Shown here one piece after another: positions 39,401 to 44,265 of a stretch of 64,000 bases of DNA (position 1 is the stretch's first letter; each line of letters starts with the position of its first letter). The position numbers and the translations under genes were made by a program. The notes under the pieces were generated by a model that saw only the letters and a program-made list of their open reading frames with translations, made no database searches and was not told where the DNA came from. Source of the stretch: Ctena decussata (taxonomy: Eukaryota > Mollusca > Bivalvia > Lucinida > Lucinidae); contig OZ022500.1 of NCBI GenBank assembly GCA_963989385.1, positions 118,151,842-118,215,841 of the forward strand. The letters run 5' to 3'.

Positions 39401-40510
39401 AATATAAAGCATCACCAGATGAGCTGAAGGTGTGCAGAACATCAGTTTCTGCTTCACAGAGTTGTTGCCCATGTTTTAATTGATCATGATTTGGTATTTT
39501 GCCTATATCTTAATGACACTACCAGAGGCTTAATTTCAAACAACATATTGAATATGAAGGAACAACATGATAACAGAAAGCTGGTATTGTTATTTCTGGT
39601 TGGGCACATATGACTTAAATGTAGTCAACAGTTTCATAAAGGCGGGGCCCTATAAGTTACCATGTTTCTAGTTAAGGTCTCGTTTGAGCACGCTGCTGTG
39701 CACTTTATCACACTAGCTCGTATTCAGTCTGGTTAAATGAAGCATATTCATGGAAGCAAATGAATGATTTTGCGATTTTGATGCACGCTTTTCTATTGTC
39801 AATGCAAAATTAACTTGTTATGATGTATTATTATCTGAAAGACTTAACCTGTTCAAAATGCAAAACTTCTCATGCCTGGAATCAGTTAGTTTTATACGTC
39901 TTATAATTATTCTGTTACTTCTCTTATCTAAGGTAGTAGCTCTGTCATTTATAAATTACCGTATACGCGGTAATTTTCGCGTATTCAAATTTTTGCGGTT
40001 AAGGGTCAAAAACATAAACATTAATTTTCGCGATTTTTAATTTTCGCGATTAGCAACATGCGCGAAAAGCAAAAGTACTTCTTTTCAACTTGAGCCAGTT
40101 CGTTCATTAACCTGCGGCGGGGTCGCCGCAGGCTAATGAAAGAACTTGCTCAAGTCAAAAGTACCAGCAATTACAGAAGCAAATCGAAGCAAAATATTAT
40201 GAACACCGTGTCTACAGAAGATACTTTGTAAGAAACAGGAAATTATTTCGCGATTTTAATATTCGCGGTTTCTAAGTGACCGCGAAATGTCGCGAAAAAT
40301 GGAACACCGCGAAAATTATCTTGTATACGGTAAATGTTATTCTTATTTCAGGTTCCACCAGAGATCTCATCTACGGGACCCTATCTGCTGGTGCGCTTCC
40401 GGTCAGACGACACGATCAACTGGAAGGGCTTCTCTGCTGTATATATGGAAGGTGGACGGGCGTTCCCACCGGTTGGAAATGCTAACACCCTCACTCTACC
40501 CTTCCCGTAA
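3106..40510 (+). CDS. Tolloid/BMP1-like astacin metalloprotease (5'-partial gene, 16 exons)
   Basis: Secreted zinc endopeptidase of the BMP1/tolloid family. In characterised animals these cleave procollagen C-propeptides and Chordin-type BMP antagonists. The 16 exons listed separately below join in frame to 957 residues plus stop. Residue 1 is the first whole codon at 3107. Order: prodomain part 1-80, furin-type RVRR 77-80, astacin domain about 81-283, CUB1 284-395, CUB2 397-509, EGF1 about 511-550, CUB3 552-665, EGF2 667-707, CUB4 709-821, CUB5 823-945, short tail. This is the full-length tolloid order. The mature part (877 residues) is close to the vertebrate long form. Catalytic residues are intact: zinc His174, His178, His184, Glu175, Met231, Tyr233. 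The Cys-Cys loop (C146-C147) marks the BMP1/tolloid subgroup of astacins. Upstream exons with the signal peptide were not found. Ortholog naming among tolloid paralogs is not decided. Confidence 0.95.
3660..4235 (+). repeat. Degenerate minisatellite in intron
   Basis: Variants of TGGTCTTCATAACCATTTCAAAAC recur near 3716, 3840, 3950, 3995, 4068, 4109, 4166 and 4209, with linkers such as GTTTTTACTTGTTATGG. Spacing varies from about 45 to 120 bp, so this is an old, decayed array. It fills most of the intron 3420-4330. Confidence 0.7.
4237..4263. repeat. (CTA)n microsatellite
   Basis: About nine CTA units, 67 nt before a tolloid exon. Confidence 0.9.
4331..4451 (+). CDS. Tolloid exon B: astacin domain
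   Basis: Acceptor CTCTTTCAG|GAGC, donor TGTGG|GTAAG. Residues 106-144 read [20 protein letters not shown] and on to YIVFTERPC. This matches the N-terminal lobe of tolloid astacin domains. The exon ends inside the glycine of the Cys-Gly-Cys-Cys loop. Confidence 0.95.
4523..4594. repeat. Near-perfect hairpin
   Basis: Arm CTTCCAAAACAATCTC, then AGATCTAGATCCGTCTT, mirrored on the other side with two or three mismatches. Sits 71 nt after a tolloid donor. The motif GACGGG and its complement recur near 4512 and 4672, so it may be the core of a larger MITE. The rest of the intron to 5557 shows nothing I recognise. Confidence 0.75.
5558..5736 (+). CDS. Tolloid exon C: zinc-binding active site
   Basis: Acceptor TTTCTTCAG, donor CCAG|GTACG. 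Residues 146-204. It holds the Cys-Cys pair (146-147) and the astacin signature [13 protein letters not shown] at 174-186, whose three zinc histidines and general-base glutamate are all present. The first His codon is at 5643. Confidence 0.97.
5754..6010. mobile_element. Pogo/Tigger-like MITE with TA ends
   Basis: Ends are TA-CAGTCAACTCCC on the left and GGGAGTTGATTG-TA on the right, with internal self-complementary copies of CAAAGTAAATTTTCTGGTAC. The CAGTCAACTCyC terminus and TA target resemble pogo/Tigger MITEs (Tc1/mariner superfamily). It begins 17 nt into the intron after tolloid exon C. A degenerate relative is at 55841-56000. Confidence 0.75.
6483..6549. repeat. Hairpin with ~31-bp arms
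   Basis: GATGTTTCAAAATTCCTGCC and the following GAATAGTAAGCAG are mirrored almost exactly to 6549. Family unknown. The rest of 6011-7062 contains nothing I can identify. Confidence 0.8.
7063..7853 (-). pseudogene. 5'-truncated LINE reverse-transcriptase fragment
   Basis: Read on the minus strand, the segment begins with the end of a non-LTR reverse transcriptase: the catalytic FADDIDAL motif near 7820-7840, then [31 protein letters not shown] and [17 protein letters not shown]. An in-frame TAG near 7422 is followed by readable family sequence ([20 protein letters not shown]), then a frameshift near 7300 and a further conserved part ([31 protein letters not shown]) to about 7075. The 5' half is missing at 7853, where poly(A)-like sequence abuts on the + strand. 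The clade was not assigned. This is a dead insertion in the intron before exon D. Confidence 0.88.
8099..9203 (+). mobile_element. tRNA-derived SINE, split by another element
   Basis: tRNA-like head at 8101 with A box TAGCGCAGTCGG. The tail reads GCAGTTGTCAGTTACTGG, GTTAACCGCTTAGGAGG and GTGTGGTTAGGTTAA, stops at 8280, and resumes at 9128 as TTAACTGACCATCCCGACAT followed by an A-rich tail near 9203. The intact copy on the minus strand at 60376-60652 shows these parts are contiguous in the family. This copy also lacks the 3' half of the anticodon arm and the B box, so it cannot be transcribed like its source. Confidence 0.85.
8281..9127. mobile_element. piggyBac-like non-autonomous element with TTAA duplications
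   Basis: Inserted into the SINE: TTAA at 8277-8280 and again at 9128-9131, with the uninterrupted SINE having a single TTAA. Ends are GGTGGTGATT and its complement AATCACCACC-like sequence. Long imperfect inverted arms of about 280-290 bp share AAAAATCTGCATAAAA, TTAGCAGA and GAGCGTCCTAGCAATTATT with mirrored copies. The TTAA target is the hallmark of piggyBac. No transposase frame is present; the 80-residue minus frame inside is not recognisable. Confidence 0.82.
9701..9767. repeat. short hairpin element (GCAAACAG family)
   Basis: GCAAACACTGTAGATACTG, then ATCAGACTGCTC-CTTAA centre, mirrored back to TGTTTGC. The arms are about 33 bp. Elsewhere in 9204-10211 I see nothing. Confidence 0.85.
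10212..10702. mobile_element. MITE with ~40-bp inverted ends
   Basis: Left end TTCTATAAAGTACAAGGGTG then ACAACCTACGTCATAGCGC. The right end is the mirrored GCGCTATGGCGTAGGTTGTT then ACCCCTGTAGTAGAGAA. A 75-residue frame at 10297-10524 lies inside and resembles nothing I know, so I treat the element as non-coding. Confidence 0.8.
11401..11473 (+). repeat. tRNA-like sequence (pseudogene or SINE head)
   Basis: GCCCGGTAGCTCAGCGGGTT has a good A box, and GGTTCGAACTCC a near-consensus B box with one extra base. A possible anticodon loop CTGCTAA would read GCT (Ser), but there is no long variable arm, and the acceptor and T stems pair poorly. Probably a decayed tRNA-derived sequence, not a functional tRNA gene. 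Confidence 0.55.
11655..11725. repeat. CAACGTTGA-rich MITE fragment
   Basis: Alternating ACGTCG / CAACGTCAT / GACGTTGATATGACG motifs. First of several members of a family made of short CAACGTT-type palindromic words; others are at 12344, 15479, 18044, 18278, 23757 and 51005. The remainder of 10703-12343 shows nothing else beyond the tRNA-like sequence. Confidence 0.55.
12344..12478. repeat. CAACGTTGA-rich MITE
   Basis: GTTGATTCAACGTTGTGACG, TTGAATCAACATTGATTCAA and further variants run on both strands, so the element is self-complementary at a scale of about 10-20 bp. From 12479 to 13039 nothing else is seen except poly(T) near 12539. Confidence 0.65.
13040..13273 (+). CDS. Tolloid exon D: Met-turn and end of astacin domain
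   Basis: Acceptor CTCCTTTCAG, donor CCTT|GTGAG. Residues 206-282. The Met-turn [10 protein letters not shown] (Met231, zinc-ligand Tyr233) and the closing segment [13 protein letters not shown] match tolloid family proteins. It follows a 7.3-kb intron loaded with mobile elements. Confidence 0.96.
13274..14729. other. Intronic sequence, nothing recognised
   Basis: AT-rich intron of the tolloid gene. Short ATT/TTG simple repeats near 13410-13450 and 13625-13650. No exon-like or repeat-family sequence that I can name. Confidence 0.6.
14730..14967. mobile_element. Foldback MITE (GAGCCGCGACACGA family), copy 1
   Basis: TGAGCCGCGACACGACAAAA at the left, mirrored as TTTTCTCGTGTCGCGGCTCA at the right. 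Each arm (~100 bp) contains its own smaller hairpin built on CAGATCAGCCTGGGCATCC and CAGTCTGATCAGAGTC. Copies at 31871, 36922, 37362, 52438 and 54310. Confidence 0.92.
15479..15556. repeat. CAACGT-family MITE fragment
   Basis: Begins CTAGCGGGCACATGATGTC and contains the exact palindrome CGATGCGACGTCGCATCG. The element may continue to 16195, where GACGTCATTGAGGTTGATAC recurs. Confidence 0.55.
15557..18043. other. Intronic sequence, nothing recognised
   Basis: Intron before tolloid exon E. Several open frames of 60-112 codons occur here, but none has exon-like boundaries or a family match I recognise. Confidence 0.55.
18044..18142. repeat. CAACGTT-family MITE
   Basis: CCCAGCAGGTACACAGTGTT, then GAAACAACATT and GTCAATGTTGATTCATTG, ending TTTCAATGTTGCGTACCC. 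The C/G-rich ends and GTTGAAAC words match the other members. Confidence 0.65.
18278..18372. repeat. CAACGTT-family MITE
   Basis: CACAGTGTTGGAACAGC, then ACTCAACGTCATGACGTTGA, ending GTTGTTTCGATGTTG. Ends about 65 nt before tolloid exon E. Confidence 0.65.
18437..18661 (+). CDS. Tolloid exon E: first half of CUB1
   Basis: Acceptor GTGTTTACAG, donor CTTG|GTACT. Residues 284-357 start [19 protein letters not shown], continue [18 protein letters not shown] and end at [16 protein letters not shown]. This is the CUB fold with the Cys, Trp and DYLEVRDG motif of calcium-binding CUBs. Confidence 0.94.
19573..19686 (+). CDS. Tolloid exon F: second half of CUB1
   Basis: Acceptor TATGTTTCAG, donor GAAG|GTATT. 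Residues 359-395 read [20 protein letters not shown] and end [11 protein letters not shown], completing CUB1. Confidence 0.93.
19855..20258. repeat. 38-bp tandem array ending in inverted copies
   Basis: Unit ATCATCTCTGATATCATAAC plus TTTGTGCAAATTTCAGTA recurs at 19935, 19973 and 20011 with an exact 38-bp spacing, with degraded units on both sides (from about 19855 to 20160). From about 20150 the units turn round: AATTTCAATAATCATAATAT is followed by its mirror, twice. The inverted part ends about 20 nt before the tolloid exon G acceptor. Confidence 0.88.
20277..20422 (+). CDS. Tolloid exon G: first half of CUB2
   Basis: Acceptor TTTTTTCTTAG, donor TTTGAG|GTATT. Residues 397-444 begin [20 protein letters not shown] and include [21 protein letters not shown]. 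The acceptor lies about 20 nt after an AT-rich tandem and inverted array (19855-20258). Confidence 0.94.
20423..21178. other. Intronic sequence, nothing recognised
   Basis: Intron within the CUB2 coding region. AT-rich, with a TTGTTG run near 20732. No feature seen. Confidence 0.6.
21179..21374 (+). CDS. Tolloid exon H: second half of CUB2
   Basis: Acceptor CGTATTACAG, donor GTGAAAG|GTAAG. Residues 445-509, from [17 protein letters not shown] through [20 protein letters not shown] to [12 protein letters not shown] textbook CUB C-terminal half. Confidence 0.95.
21375..22137. other. Intronic sequence, nothing recognised
   Basis: Intron between CUB2 and EGF1. Open frames reading out of exon H end within this intron and are read-through artefacts. 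Confidence 0.6.
22138..22260 (+). CDS. Tolloid exon I: EGF1 (calcium-binding type)
   Basis: Acceptor TTTCTTTCAG, donor GCGAAG|GTAAT. Residues 511-550: [15 protein letters not shown], then [11 protein letters not shown] and [12 protein letters not shown]. Six cysteines with the D-E-C start and the N/F pair of calcium-binding EGF modules. Phase 1-1, a self-contained module exon. Confidence 0.95.
22261..23535. other. Intronic sequence, nothing recognised
   Basis: Intron between EGF1 and CUB3, AT-rich, no repeat family recognised. Confidence 0.6.
23536..23696 (+). CDS. Tolloid exon J: first half of CUB3
   Basis: Acceptor TTCTTCAACAG, donor AACAAC|GTAAGT. Residues 552-604 begin [20 protein letters not shown] and end [12 protein letters not shown]. 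The second half follows after a 6-kb intron. Confidence 0.94.
23757..23850. repeat. CAACGTT-family MITE fragment
   Basis: AACATTGATTCAGCGTTGAA, TCAGTGTTGGTTAAACGTTG and CGACAATGTTCCAAC. Starts 60 nt after tolloid exon J. Confidence 0.6.
25168..25640 (+). repeat. Unclassified dispersed repeat
   Basis: Contains GGTTGGGACCGGAGCC, TCTGTTGCTTGGTCCACC and TTCCAGTGGGGTTGTTTGGC, which match a diverged minus-strand copy at 34640-34905, and GGTGAGGTTGGGCC, AAGCCCCCCAGTAAT and GACCGTTCCAAGGCGGTA, which match 44690-44822 (minus) and 46205-46310 (plus). Element class unknown; ends uncertain. The DNA on either side (23851-25167, 25641-26340) shows nothing else. Confidence 0.6.
26341..27521 (+). mobile_element. 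Tandem-core element with hairpin ends (pearl/Helitron-like), copy 1
   Basis: Left end TAGCTCGCCTGAACGAAAG with hairpin CCTGAACGAAAGTTCAGG, then a GGCGTC-rich run. The core has three clear units of about 175-180 bp starting GATTGGATGTTTTGGTT near 26421, 26598 and 26777, each carrying GACCTTGATGTCAAGGTCA, plus decayed units. A C/CA-rich microsatellite is at 27236-27297. Right end TTCAGGCGAGCTATGCTGTC, then hairpin CTGTCAGGCGACAG and CTCTTGTTT. The reverse-orientation copy is at 56539-57724. This layout resembles bivalve pearl elements, thought to be non-autonomous Helitron relatives; the assignment is by structure only. Confidence 0.85.
27522..29711. other. Intron remainder, nothing recognised but one hairpin
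   Basis: Apart from the hairpin at 28511-28570, no feature seen in this part of the CUB3 intron. Confidence 0.55.
28511..28570. repeat. Core hairpin (CTGATCAGGCTG type) without MITE shell
   Basis: AAAAGCCAAGACTCTGATCA then GGCTGCGCGGATGCGCAGGC, closing AAGTCTTGACTTTT. It resembles the inner hairpin of the GAGCCGCGACACGA MITEs but lacks their outer ends. Confidence 0.75.
29712..29895 (+). CDS. Tolloid exon K: second half of CUB3
   Basis: Acceptor TTTTCTTTCAG, donor TTCACAG|GTACG. Residues 605-665: [48 protein letters not shown]. Confidence 0.94.
30964..31167. mobile_element. Foldback MITE (AGCTCTAGATAAGAGGGAG family), copy 1
   Basis: GAGCTCTAGATAAGAGGGAG at the left, CTCCCTCTTTTCTAGAGCTC at the right, with a perfect inner hairpin TCTGAACCGTCTCG / CGAGACGGTTCAGA flanked by ATATGCTGTGACC and GGTCACAACATAT. 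Related elements at 51414, 54909, 55416, 59066 and 60700. 29896-30963 otherwise shows nothing. Confidence 0.9.
31534..31659 (+). CDS. Tolloid exon L: EGF2 (calcium-binding type)
   Basis: Acceptor CATTCTACAG, donor GAAG|GTACC. Residues 667-707: [40 protein letters not shown]. Six cysteines, again a phase 1-1 module exon. Confidence 0.95.
31871..32107. mobile_element. Foldback MITE (GAGCCGCGACACGA family), copy 2
   Basis: Left end slightly decayed (TGAGCTGCGACAAGAGAAAA), right end intact (TTTTGTCGTGTCGCGGCTCA). Inner hairpins as in copy 1. Confidence 0.92.
32602..32828. mobile_element. Foldback MITE (GGGGCCGTATTCATAAA family), copy 1
   Basis: CAGGGGCCGTATTCATAAAA mirrored at the right. Inner arms include TCGTTGCTATGCTGTTGCTA and a central hairpin GGAACAGTCTT-ACA-AAGACTGTTCC. 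Second copy at 48749-48975. Confidence 0.92.
33221..33267. repeat. Perfect 19-bp-stem hairpin
   Basis: CAGTAGTAAAGGGCGGCAC, nine-base loop, then its exact complement. It lies 114 nt before tolloid exon M; no outer ends seen. Confidence 0.9.
33382..33723 (+). CDS. Tolloid exon M: complete CUB4
   Basis: Acceptor CCTCTACCAG, donor CACAG|GTACT. Residues 709-821, the only CUB here in a single exon. Starts [20 protein letters not shown], contains [20 protein letters not shown] and [13 protein letters not shown], ends [11 protein letters not shown]. Confidence 0.96.
33901..33986. repeat. 22-bp tandem repeat, four units
   Basis: ACTAGTACCTAACACTGAAA plus AT repeats at 33901, 33923, 33945 and 33967, nearly identical, so young. 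Intronic. Confidence 0.95.
34015..34065. repeat. short hairpin element (GCAAACAG family), shortened
   Basis: GCAAACAGTGTACGAACATG then AGCCGTCTCATCTTGG and TCTACACGATTTGCC. The outer arms pair, but half of the central stem is missing. Confidence 0.65.
34184..34361 (+). CDS. Tolloid exon N: first part of CUB5
   Basis: Acceptor ATCTGTTTTAG, donor TGTGG|GTAAG. Residues 823-880: [37 protein letters not shown], ending EIEDETDC with a split glycine codon. The [11 protein letters not shown] segment is characteristic of tolloid CUB5. Confidence 0.95.
34640..34905 (-). repeat. Unclassified dispersed repeat, diverged copy
   Basis: On the minus strand it carries GGTTGGTTGGGGCCGGGAAT, TCTGTTGCTTAGCCCGCC and TATTTCAGTGGTGTAGTTTG, aligning by eye with 25230-25330. 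The 136-residue minus frame across it is the counterpart of the frame at 25174-25452 and is most likely a repeat artefact. Confidence 0.55.
35248..35493. mobile_element. Foldback MITE (GGGCCCAGTTGTTCAAAGC family), copy 1
   Basis: CAGGGCCCAGTTGTTCAAAG mirrored at the right as CTTTGAACAACTGGGCCCTG. Inner arms AACGACGTCGTTAG and ATATTTTTTGTTGAAAAAAT, with a central hairpin around GAGAAGCTTTTGCAGTGC. Copies at 43051 and 44019. Confidence 0.92.
35800..35960. mobile_element. Double-hairpin element
   Basis: Outer ends CTCAAACTCAAAATAAA and its mirror. Inside are two consecutive hairpins, each AAGCACACTGACTGGCTGC, TTCCGAxCACATGCTCGGAA and mirror. The two hairpins differ slightly, mostly in a matched way. 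A fragment of the CCCCGAGGTTATAAAA MITE end follows at 35972-35995. Confidence 0.85.
36922..37130. mobile_element. Foldback MITE (GAGCCGCGACACGA family), copy 3, right end lost
   Basis: Left end TTGAGCCGCGACACGATAAA and both inner hairpins are present; it stops after GCGCACAACCACTTTGAACC without the mirrored outer end. Confidence 0.88.
37362..37575. mobile_element. Foldback MITE (GAGCCGCGACACGA family), copy 4, next to exon O
   Basis: Both outer ends present; part of the first inner hairpin (the CAGATCAGCCTG segment) is deleted. The right end GTCGTGTCGCGGCTCA leaves only 20 nt to the splice acceptor. Confidence 0.9.
37596..37668 (+). CDS. Tolloid exon O: middle of CUB5
   Basis: Acceptor TTTTTCTTGCAG, donor AGCAAT|GTAAG. 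The first base closes the split glycine. Residues 882-905: [20 protein letters not shown] then CGSN. A MITE ends only 20 nt before this exon. Confidence 0.93.
37923..39655 (+). mobile_element. Tandem-core element with hairpin ends (GGGCCCCGCC type)
   Basis: Left end TTAGGGCCCCGCCAGACG with hairpin CGCCAGACGAAGTCTGCGG, followed by a (CCGT)n/(CTGT)n microsatellite. The core has roughly nine or ten units of about 155 bp, each with CCGCTxxATAACTCTGAAAC, ATATTTTCACGAGACTTGG, TACAAATGTAAAGCATCATC and GCCCCTTTGTAATTTTG; divergence rises towards the right end. Right end AAAGGCGGGGCCCTATAAG mirrors the left. Intronic, between exons O and P. Confidence 0.88.
39957..40332. mobile_element. MITE with TA ends (CCGTATACGCGG), next to exon P
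   Basis: TA-CCGTATACGCGGTAATTTTC at the left and its mirror at the right, closing CTTGTATACGG-TA. Several internal TTTTCGCGATTTT words. A central perfect-looking hairpin CCTGCGGCG / CGCCGCAGG sits within longer arms TTGAGCCAGTTCGTTCATTA. It ends 19 nt before the exon P acceptor. Confidence 0.9.
40352..40510 (+). CDS. Tolloid exon P: end of CUB5, C-terminal tail and stop
   Basis: Acceptor TTCTTATTTCAG ends at 40351. Residues 906-957: [20 protein letters not shown] then [14 protein letters not shown], followed by a short proline-containing tail ending TLTLPFP and TAA at 40508-40510. A MITE ends 19 nt before the exon. Confidence 0.94.
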   Translation, partial: VPPEISSTGPYLLVRFRSDDTINWKGFSAVYMEGGRAFPPVGNANTLTLPFP

Positions 40511-40553
40511 TCATGATCTCATGTGTACTGTGATTGAAGATATTTAACCATCA

Positions 40554-40559
40554 AATAAA
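40554..40559 (+). promoter_or_regulatory. Candidate poly(A) signal AATAAA
   Basis: First AATAAA, 43 nt after the tolloid stop. Another is at 40694-40699. Which one is used cannot be told from sequence, and 44 nt would be a short 3' UTR. Confidence 0.45.
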
Positions 40560-40812
40560 GTAGGGTCTGGATATAATCTGTGAAATGTGACTACGCACAA
40601 AAAATAGGGCCAAACTCCAAAGTGTCCAACTTTGATGACTGCCTTGTATAGACGAGTGCGAATGGTATAAAAGTAAATCTGAAAATGAGACTAAATAAAA
40701 TTCCAGTTACCCATCAGATTTCAAGTTCACTATAAGCAGTTTTTATTTTTGAACTAAAATATTACTGCTTATACATTGAAAGTCGAGTCTCGTGTTGGGT
40801 TTGATATCTTTG

Positions 40813-41058
40813 TTAACTCTTTCGGCGCCAAAGTCGCAAAAATGCGACTTTGCAAACAGCGTATATCCAGATCAGCCGGCTCTTATAAGAGCCGTCTGAT
40901 CAGGATCTACACTGTTTGCCATTCAAATACGAACTTAAAAAGCCTGATTTTATGAAAAATGTCTTTAGATTGTTAAAATTTCCAATTACAAAGCTGTCGT
41001 CTGATGATTTGAGCAGACGAAAATTTGTCGTCTGAAAAATTTGGCGCCGAAAGAGTTA
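40813..41058. mobile_element. MITE (TTAACTCTTTCGGCGCC ends) carrying a GCAAACAG hairpin
   Basis: Left TTAACTCTTTCGGCGCCAAA and right GGCGCCGAAAGAGTTA are mirrored. The hairpin at 40852-40919 (GCAAACAGCGTATATCCAG, centre GGCTCTTATAAGAGCC) sits inside. Begins about 300 nt after the tolloid stop. Confidence 0.85.
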
Positions 41059-41613
41059 GACTAATTAAACATTAGTCAGCTTAAATCATGAAACCGATGA
41101 TGTGGTATAGTCTTTTGTCTTTACAGTGTCAGGTTTGTTTAAATAACTGAAGTGTGATGGACAAACGTTTTGCAGAATATTCTAAAAGATGAAAGAATTT
41201 GAGATTATTTCTCAGAATTATGAACAATACCGGACTAAGAGGATAGTCTCAATTATCCTTGTCTGAAAATTGCGCTAATCAAAATAAGTGCAAATCTTGC
41301 CAAGTGAAGGATATGCAGATAGGAAAGACGGCTGCATTTAGATTAGCTGTAGGATACATATATTGTTGTTGTTTCTATATAAAAAAAGAGATGCCGTATG
41401 ATATTATATGATCTGATTTGTATATATTGTTGTTAAATTAGTGCTATGTACTATTCAAAGATGTCATTATGTGAGCTGCAGTATTATGTTATTAGAACGG
41501 AAACCTAAAAGACTGTTTTTGACACATATGTGAACTGGACAGACGGCTAACATACATGTATACATGAAATATGTGCGAACAGGGACGACTTGCTATATAG
41601 AGAATACCATTAT

Positions 41614-41735
41614 AGTATCTTTTGATATCAAGTTTATCAGGCGAGACCAGAAACAGCGTAGGAATGGCGAGGCTTGCCGAGCCAGTCCGACGTGTGTCTG
41701 GTCGAGCCTGATAAACTTGATATCAAAAGACACTT
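41614..41735. repeat. Foldback element
   Basis: AGTATCTTTTGATATCAAGT then TTATCAGGCGAGACCAG, mirrored as CTGGTCGAGCCTGATAAACT and onward. Longer outer ends not found. Most of 41059-43050 otherwise holds nothing recognisable. Confidence 0.8.
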
Positions 41736-42395
41736 ACATGGTTTTCTATTTATCATGCATCATTAGATTTTCTGATGTAAAGAGGGTCAAACAAAAGAAA
41801 AGCAAACGCAGATTGTTTGAAATTGTTGACGTCGCGAATGCGTTATAATGTAAGTCCGTGACGTCATCCAACCAATCGAACGTTGTTATCACTGCCAACG
41901 TCAATATGTAGCCAATCGTCTTCTGAGATTGCTTCTGTAGGCATCGCCTGATAACATTCGCGCAAGCGCAGTTCTAAAGTGACATGATATCACACCGTGT
42001 TATCATACCCCTGTTATCAGGTGAATTTTGCAGCATATGCATGATAAAAAGTAAACGTACCTTAATGGCAAGACTCGCATTAGACTAATAAGCTGAAAAC
42101 TAGCCTGAAATTTCAACTTCGTCTGTCAGACTGTTTAAAGTCCCTTACAGTGTATTTTTAAAGAAATCCGACAAAGCCAGAATGCAGTTTTGCAAGTTTG
42201 TATATTGATATTTATTTTGTAACATGTTTATAATTTATGTTCATGTATATTGGTCAAAGCCAAAATAAATGATAAAAAACATCATTAAAATTAGAATTCT
42301 AAAGTTTGTGTTGTATATATTAGCCAGACTCTGTCCTCGTAAAACTGAGAAATCGTTAAGACATTATTGTCCAGCGTCTAATAAAAAGGACATTA

Positions 42396-42462
42396 GCAAA
42401 CAGCACAGGCCCAGATTAGACGCCGCAAAACGCGGCGTCTGATCAGGGTCTCCACTATTTGC
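42396..42462. repeat. short hairpin element (GCAAACAG family)
   Basis: GCAAACAGCACAGGCCCAG, centre ACGCCGC-AAAAC-GCGGCGT, closing CACTATTTGC. Confidence 0.8.
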
Positions 42463-43050
42463 ATAAGATAAGTGGAAGATAACTGGGTATTTCTCCGTAA
42501 AATGAAATAAAAATGATAAACCAGAAACCCCTTAATTGACAAATGGACTCATCCATTTGATAAGGATACAAGAGTCCACTGGGCGTAAATTGGTTAAATA
42601 AACACAACAATAAGAATACCATGAAGGCTTTTGTGACTATGCAAGCAGTGAATATCTGATCAACATTTTAATGAGAGGCATACCAGTTTTGCAGCAGTAA
42701 GTTTGGTGAGGTGGGGGACGTTCTTCTCAAGCTATATAACTCGAAAGTAATTTTGCATCACCATAGCTTTGCTATAGAGCTAATGCAATGCAGCCTTATT
42801 TTGCCTGTATAAAATGCACAGATTTAGCAGCCTAAGAAAATAGGTCTGTTTTTAGTGGATTTATAGTCTGATATTTCTGTGTGACAGCTGTGAAAATTGG
42901 CCTTTATTCCGTCTGTCTACAAAGATGCAGTCTTTCAAAGAGTAAAAGACTAATTTTGATGGATTTTACAAAGAGTTTGTTCAGAGCTTATACCATTAGT
43001 CCAAAGTTTATCATTGCCCAGACAGGATCAGTATTGTTCTCAAAGTTTGT

Positions 43051-43315
43051 CTGGGCCCAGTTGTTCAAAGCATCGTTAGCTTAACGAGCTCGCTAAGAGG
43101 CCAACTCGTTAAGTGTTTTGAAACTTTATAACAAAATACACTGATATTTTTTGTTGAAAATATGTGAGAAGCTTTTGCACTGCAAAAGCTTCTCATATTT
43201 TTTCAACAAAAAATATTGGCATACTAAAGTTTGAGATATTAACATTTGAAATTTTAACGTCTCTTTAACTAACGACGTCGTTAGTTTTGAACAGCTGGAC
43301 CCAGGTTTTAAAGAT
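43051..43315. mobile_element. Foldback MITE (GGGCCCAGTTGTTCAAAGC family), copy 2
   Basis: CTGGGCCCAGTTGTTCAAAG, mirrored with a few changes at AACAGCTGGACCCAG. Central hairpin AGAAGCTTTTGCACTGC conserved. Confidence 0.9.
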
Positions 43316-44018
43316 GCATTAATATATGACAGAAACCTGAAAGTAAAGCAAATTCGGGCTTTCATTGTGTATCCCTTGGAAATGGTTGACTTTGCATTAC
43401 GTCTATGGAAAAATATATGGTGATGCAAAAATTCCATTTGGTAGTATAAAGCTTAAAATTCTGAAAAAAACGCACACACACACATGCAGTACGCACACAG
43501 CAGCCTTTTCATCTGTTTAGTCGTTGTTTTATAAAGGTTTCAGATTTGAGCCGCTACTATAACTTCTAAAACGAGCCTGCTTAAAGAGCCACTACTGGAG
43601 CTTTAAGTCAGTATTGGCTATTGCCTAGTGGTCTCTGATACCACATTGTTCGGACAGGCTAATCTGCAATAAAGGGGGTTATTTTAGTCACACATTTACT
43701 CAAAATTCGGCGAAGTTAATTTGCGTCTGCTCAGGGTCTACATTGTTTGCAAAGAACCATTTTATGGTGCGCTAGGCATTTACGGGTTAAAAGAGTCCTT
43801 CATGTGGATTATTTCAGAGCACGTTTCATTCCGAGTGCAAAACACACCTTGGTAAGAAATACCCATTTAAGAACGGACACTCGTAGTTCAGTTGTACTTT
43901 CAAAATATGCCTTTTCGTATCATCCTGACAGAGGATAGGAATTGATTTATGTTCCAGTTACATATACTGCAATGTGCAAGAGACTTTCGAAAAAATATAT
44001 TTCGTGCTGGCCGGCACT

Positions 44019-44265
44019 TCAGGGCCCAGTTGTTCAAAGCATCGTTAGCCTAACGAGCTCGTTAAGAGGTCAACTCGTTAATTGTTTAATGAATTCATAA
44101 CCAAATACACTGATATTTTTTGTTGAAAAAGTGTGAGAAGCTTGTGCAGTACAAAAGCTTCTCACATTTTTTCAACAAAAAATATTGCCATATGTGAGAT
44201 ATTAACGTTTGAAATTTTAACAAAACGTTAACTAACGACATCGTGAGTTTTGAACTGGCCCCTGG
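44019..44265. mobile_element. Foldback MITE (GGGCCCAGTTGTTCAAAGC family), copy 3
   Basis: Same arms as copies 1 and 2; the right end is shortened (TTTTGAACTGGCCCCTGG). Region 43316-44018 holds a CA run near 43473 and a partial GCAAACAG-type arm near 43730-43750. Confidence 0.9.
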
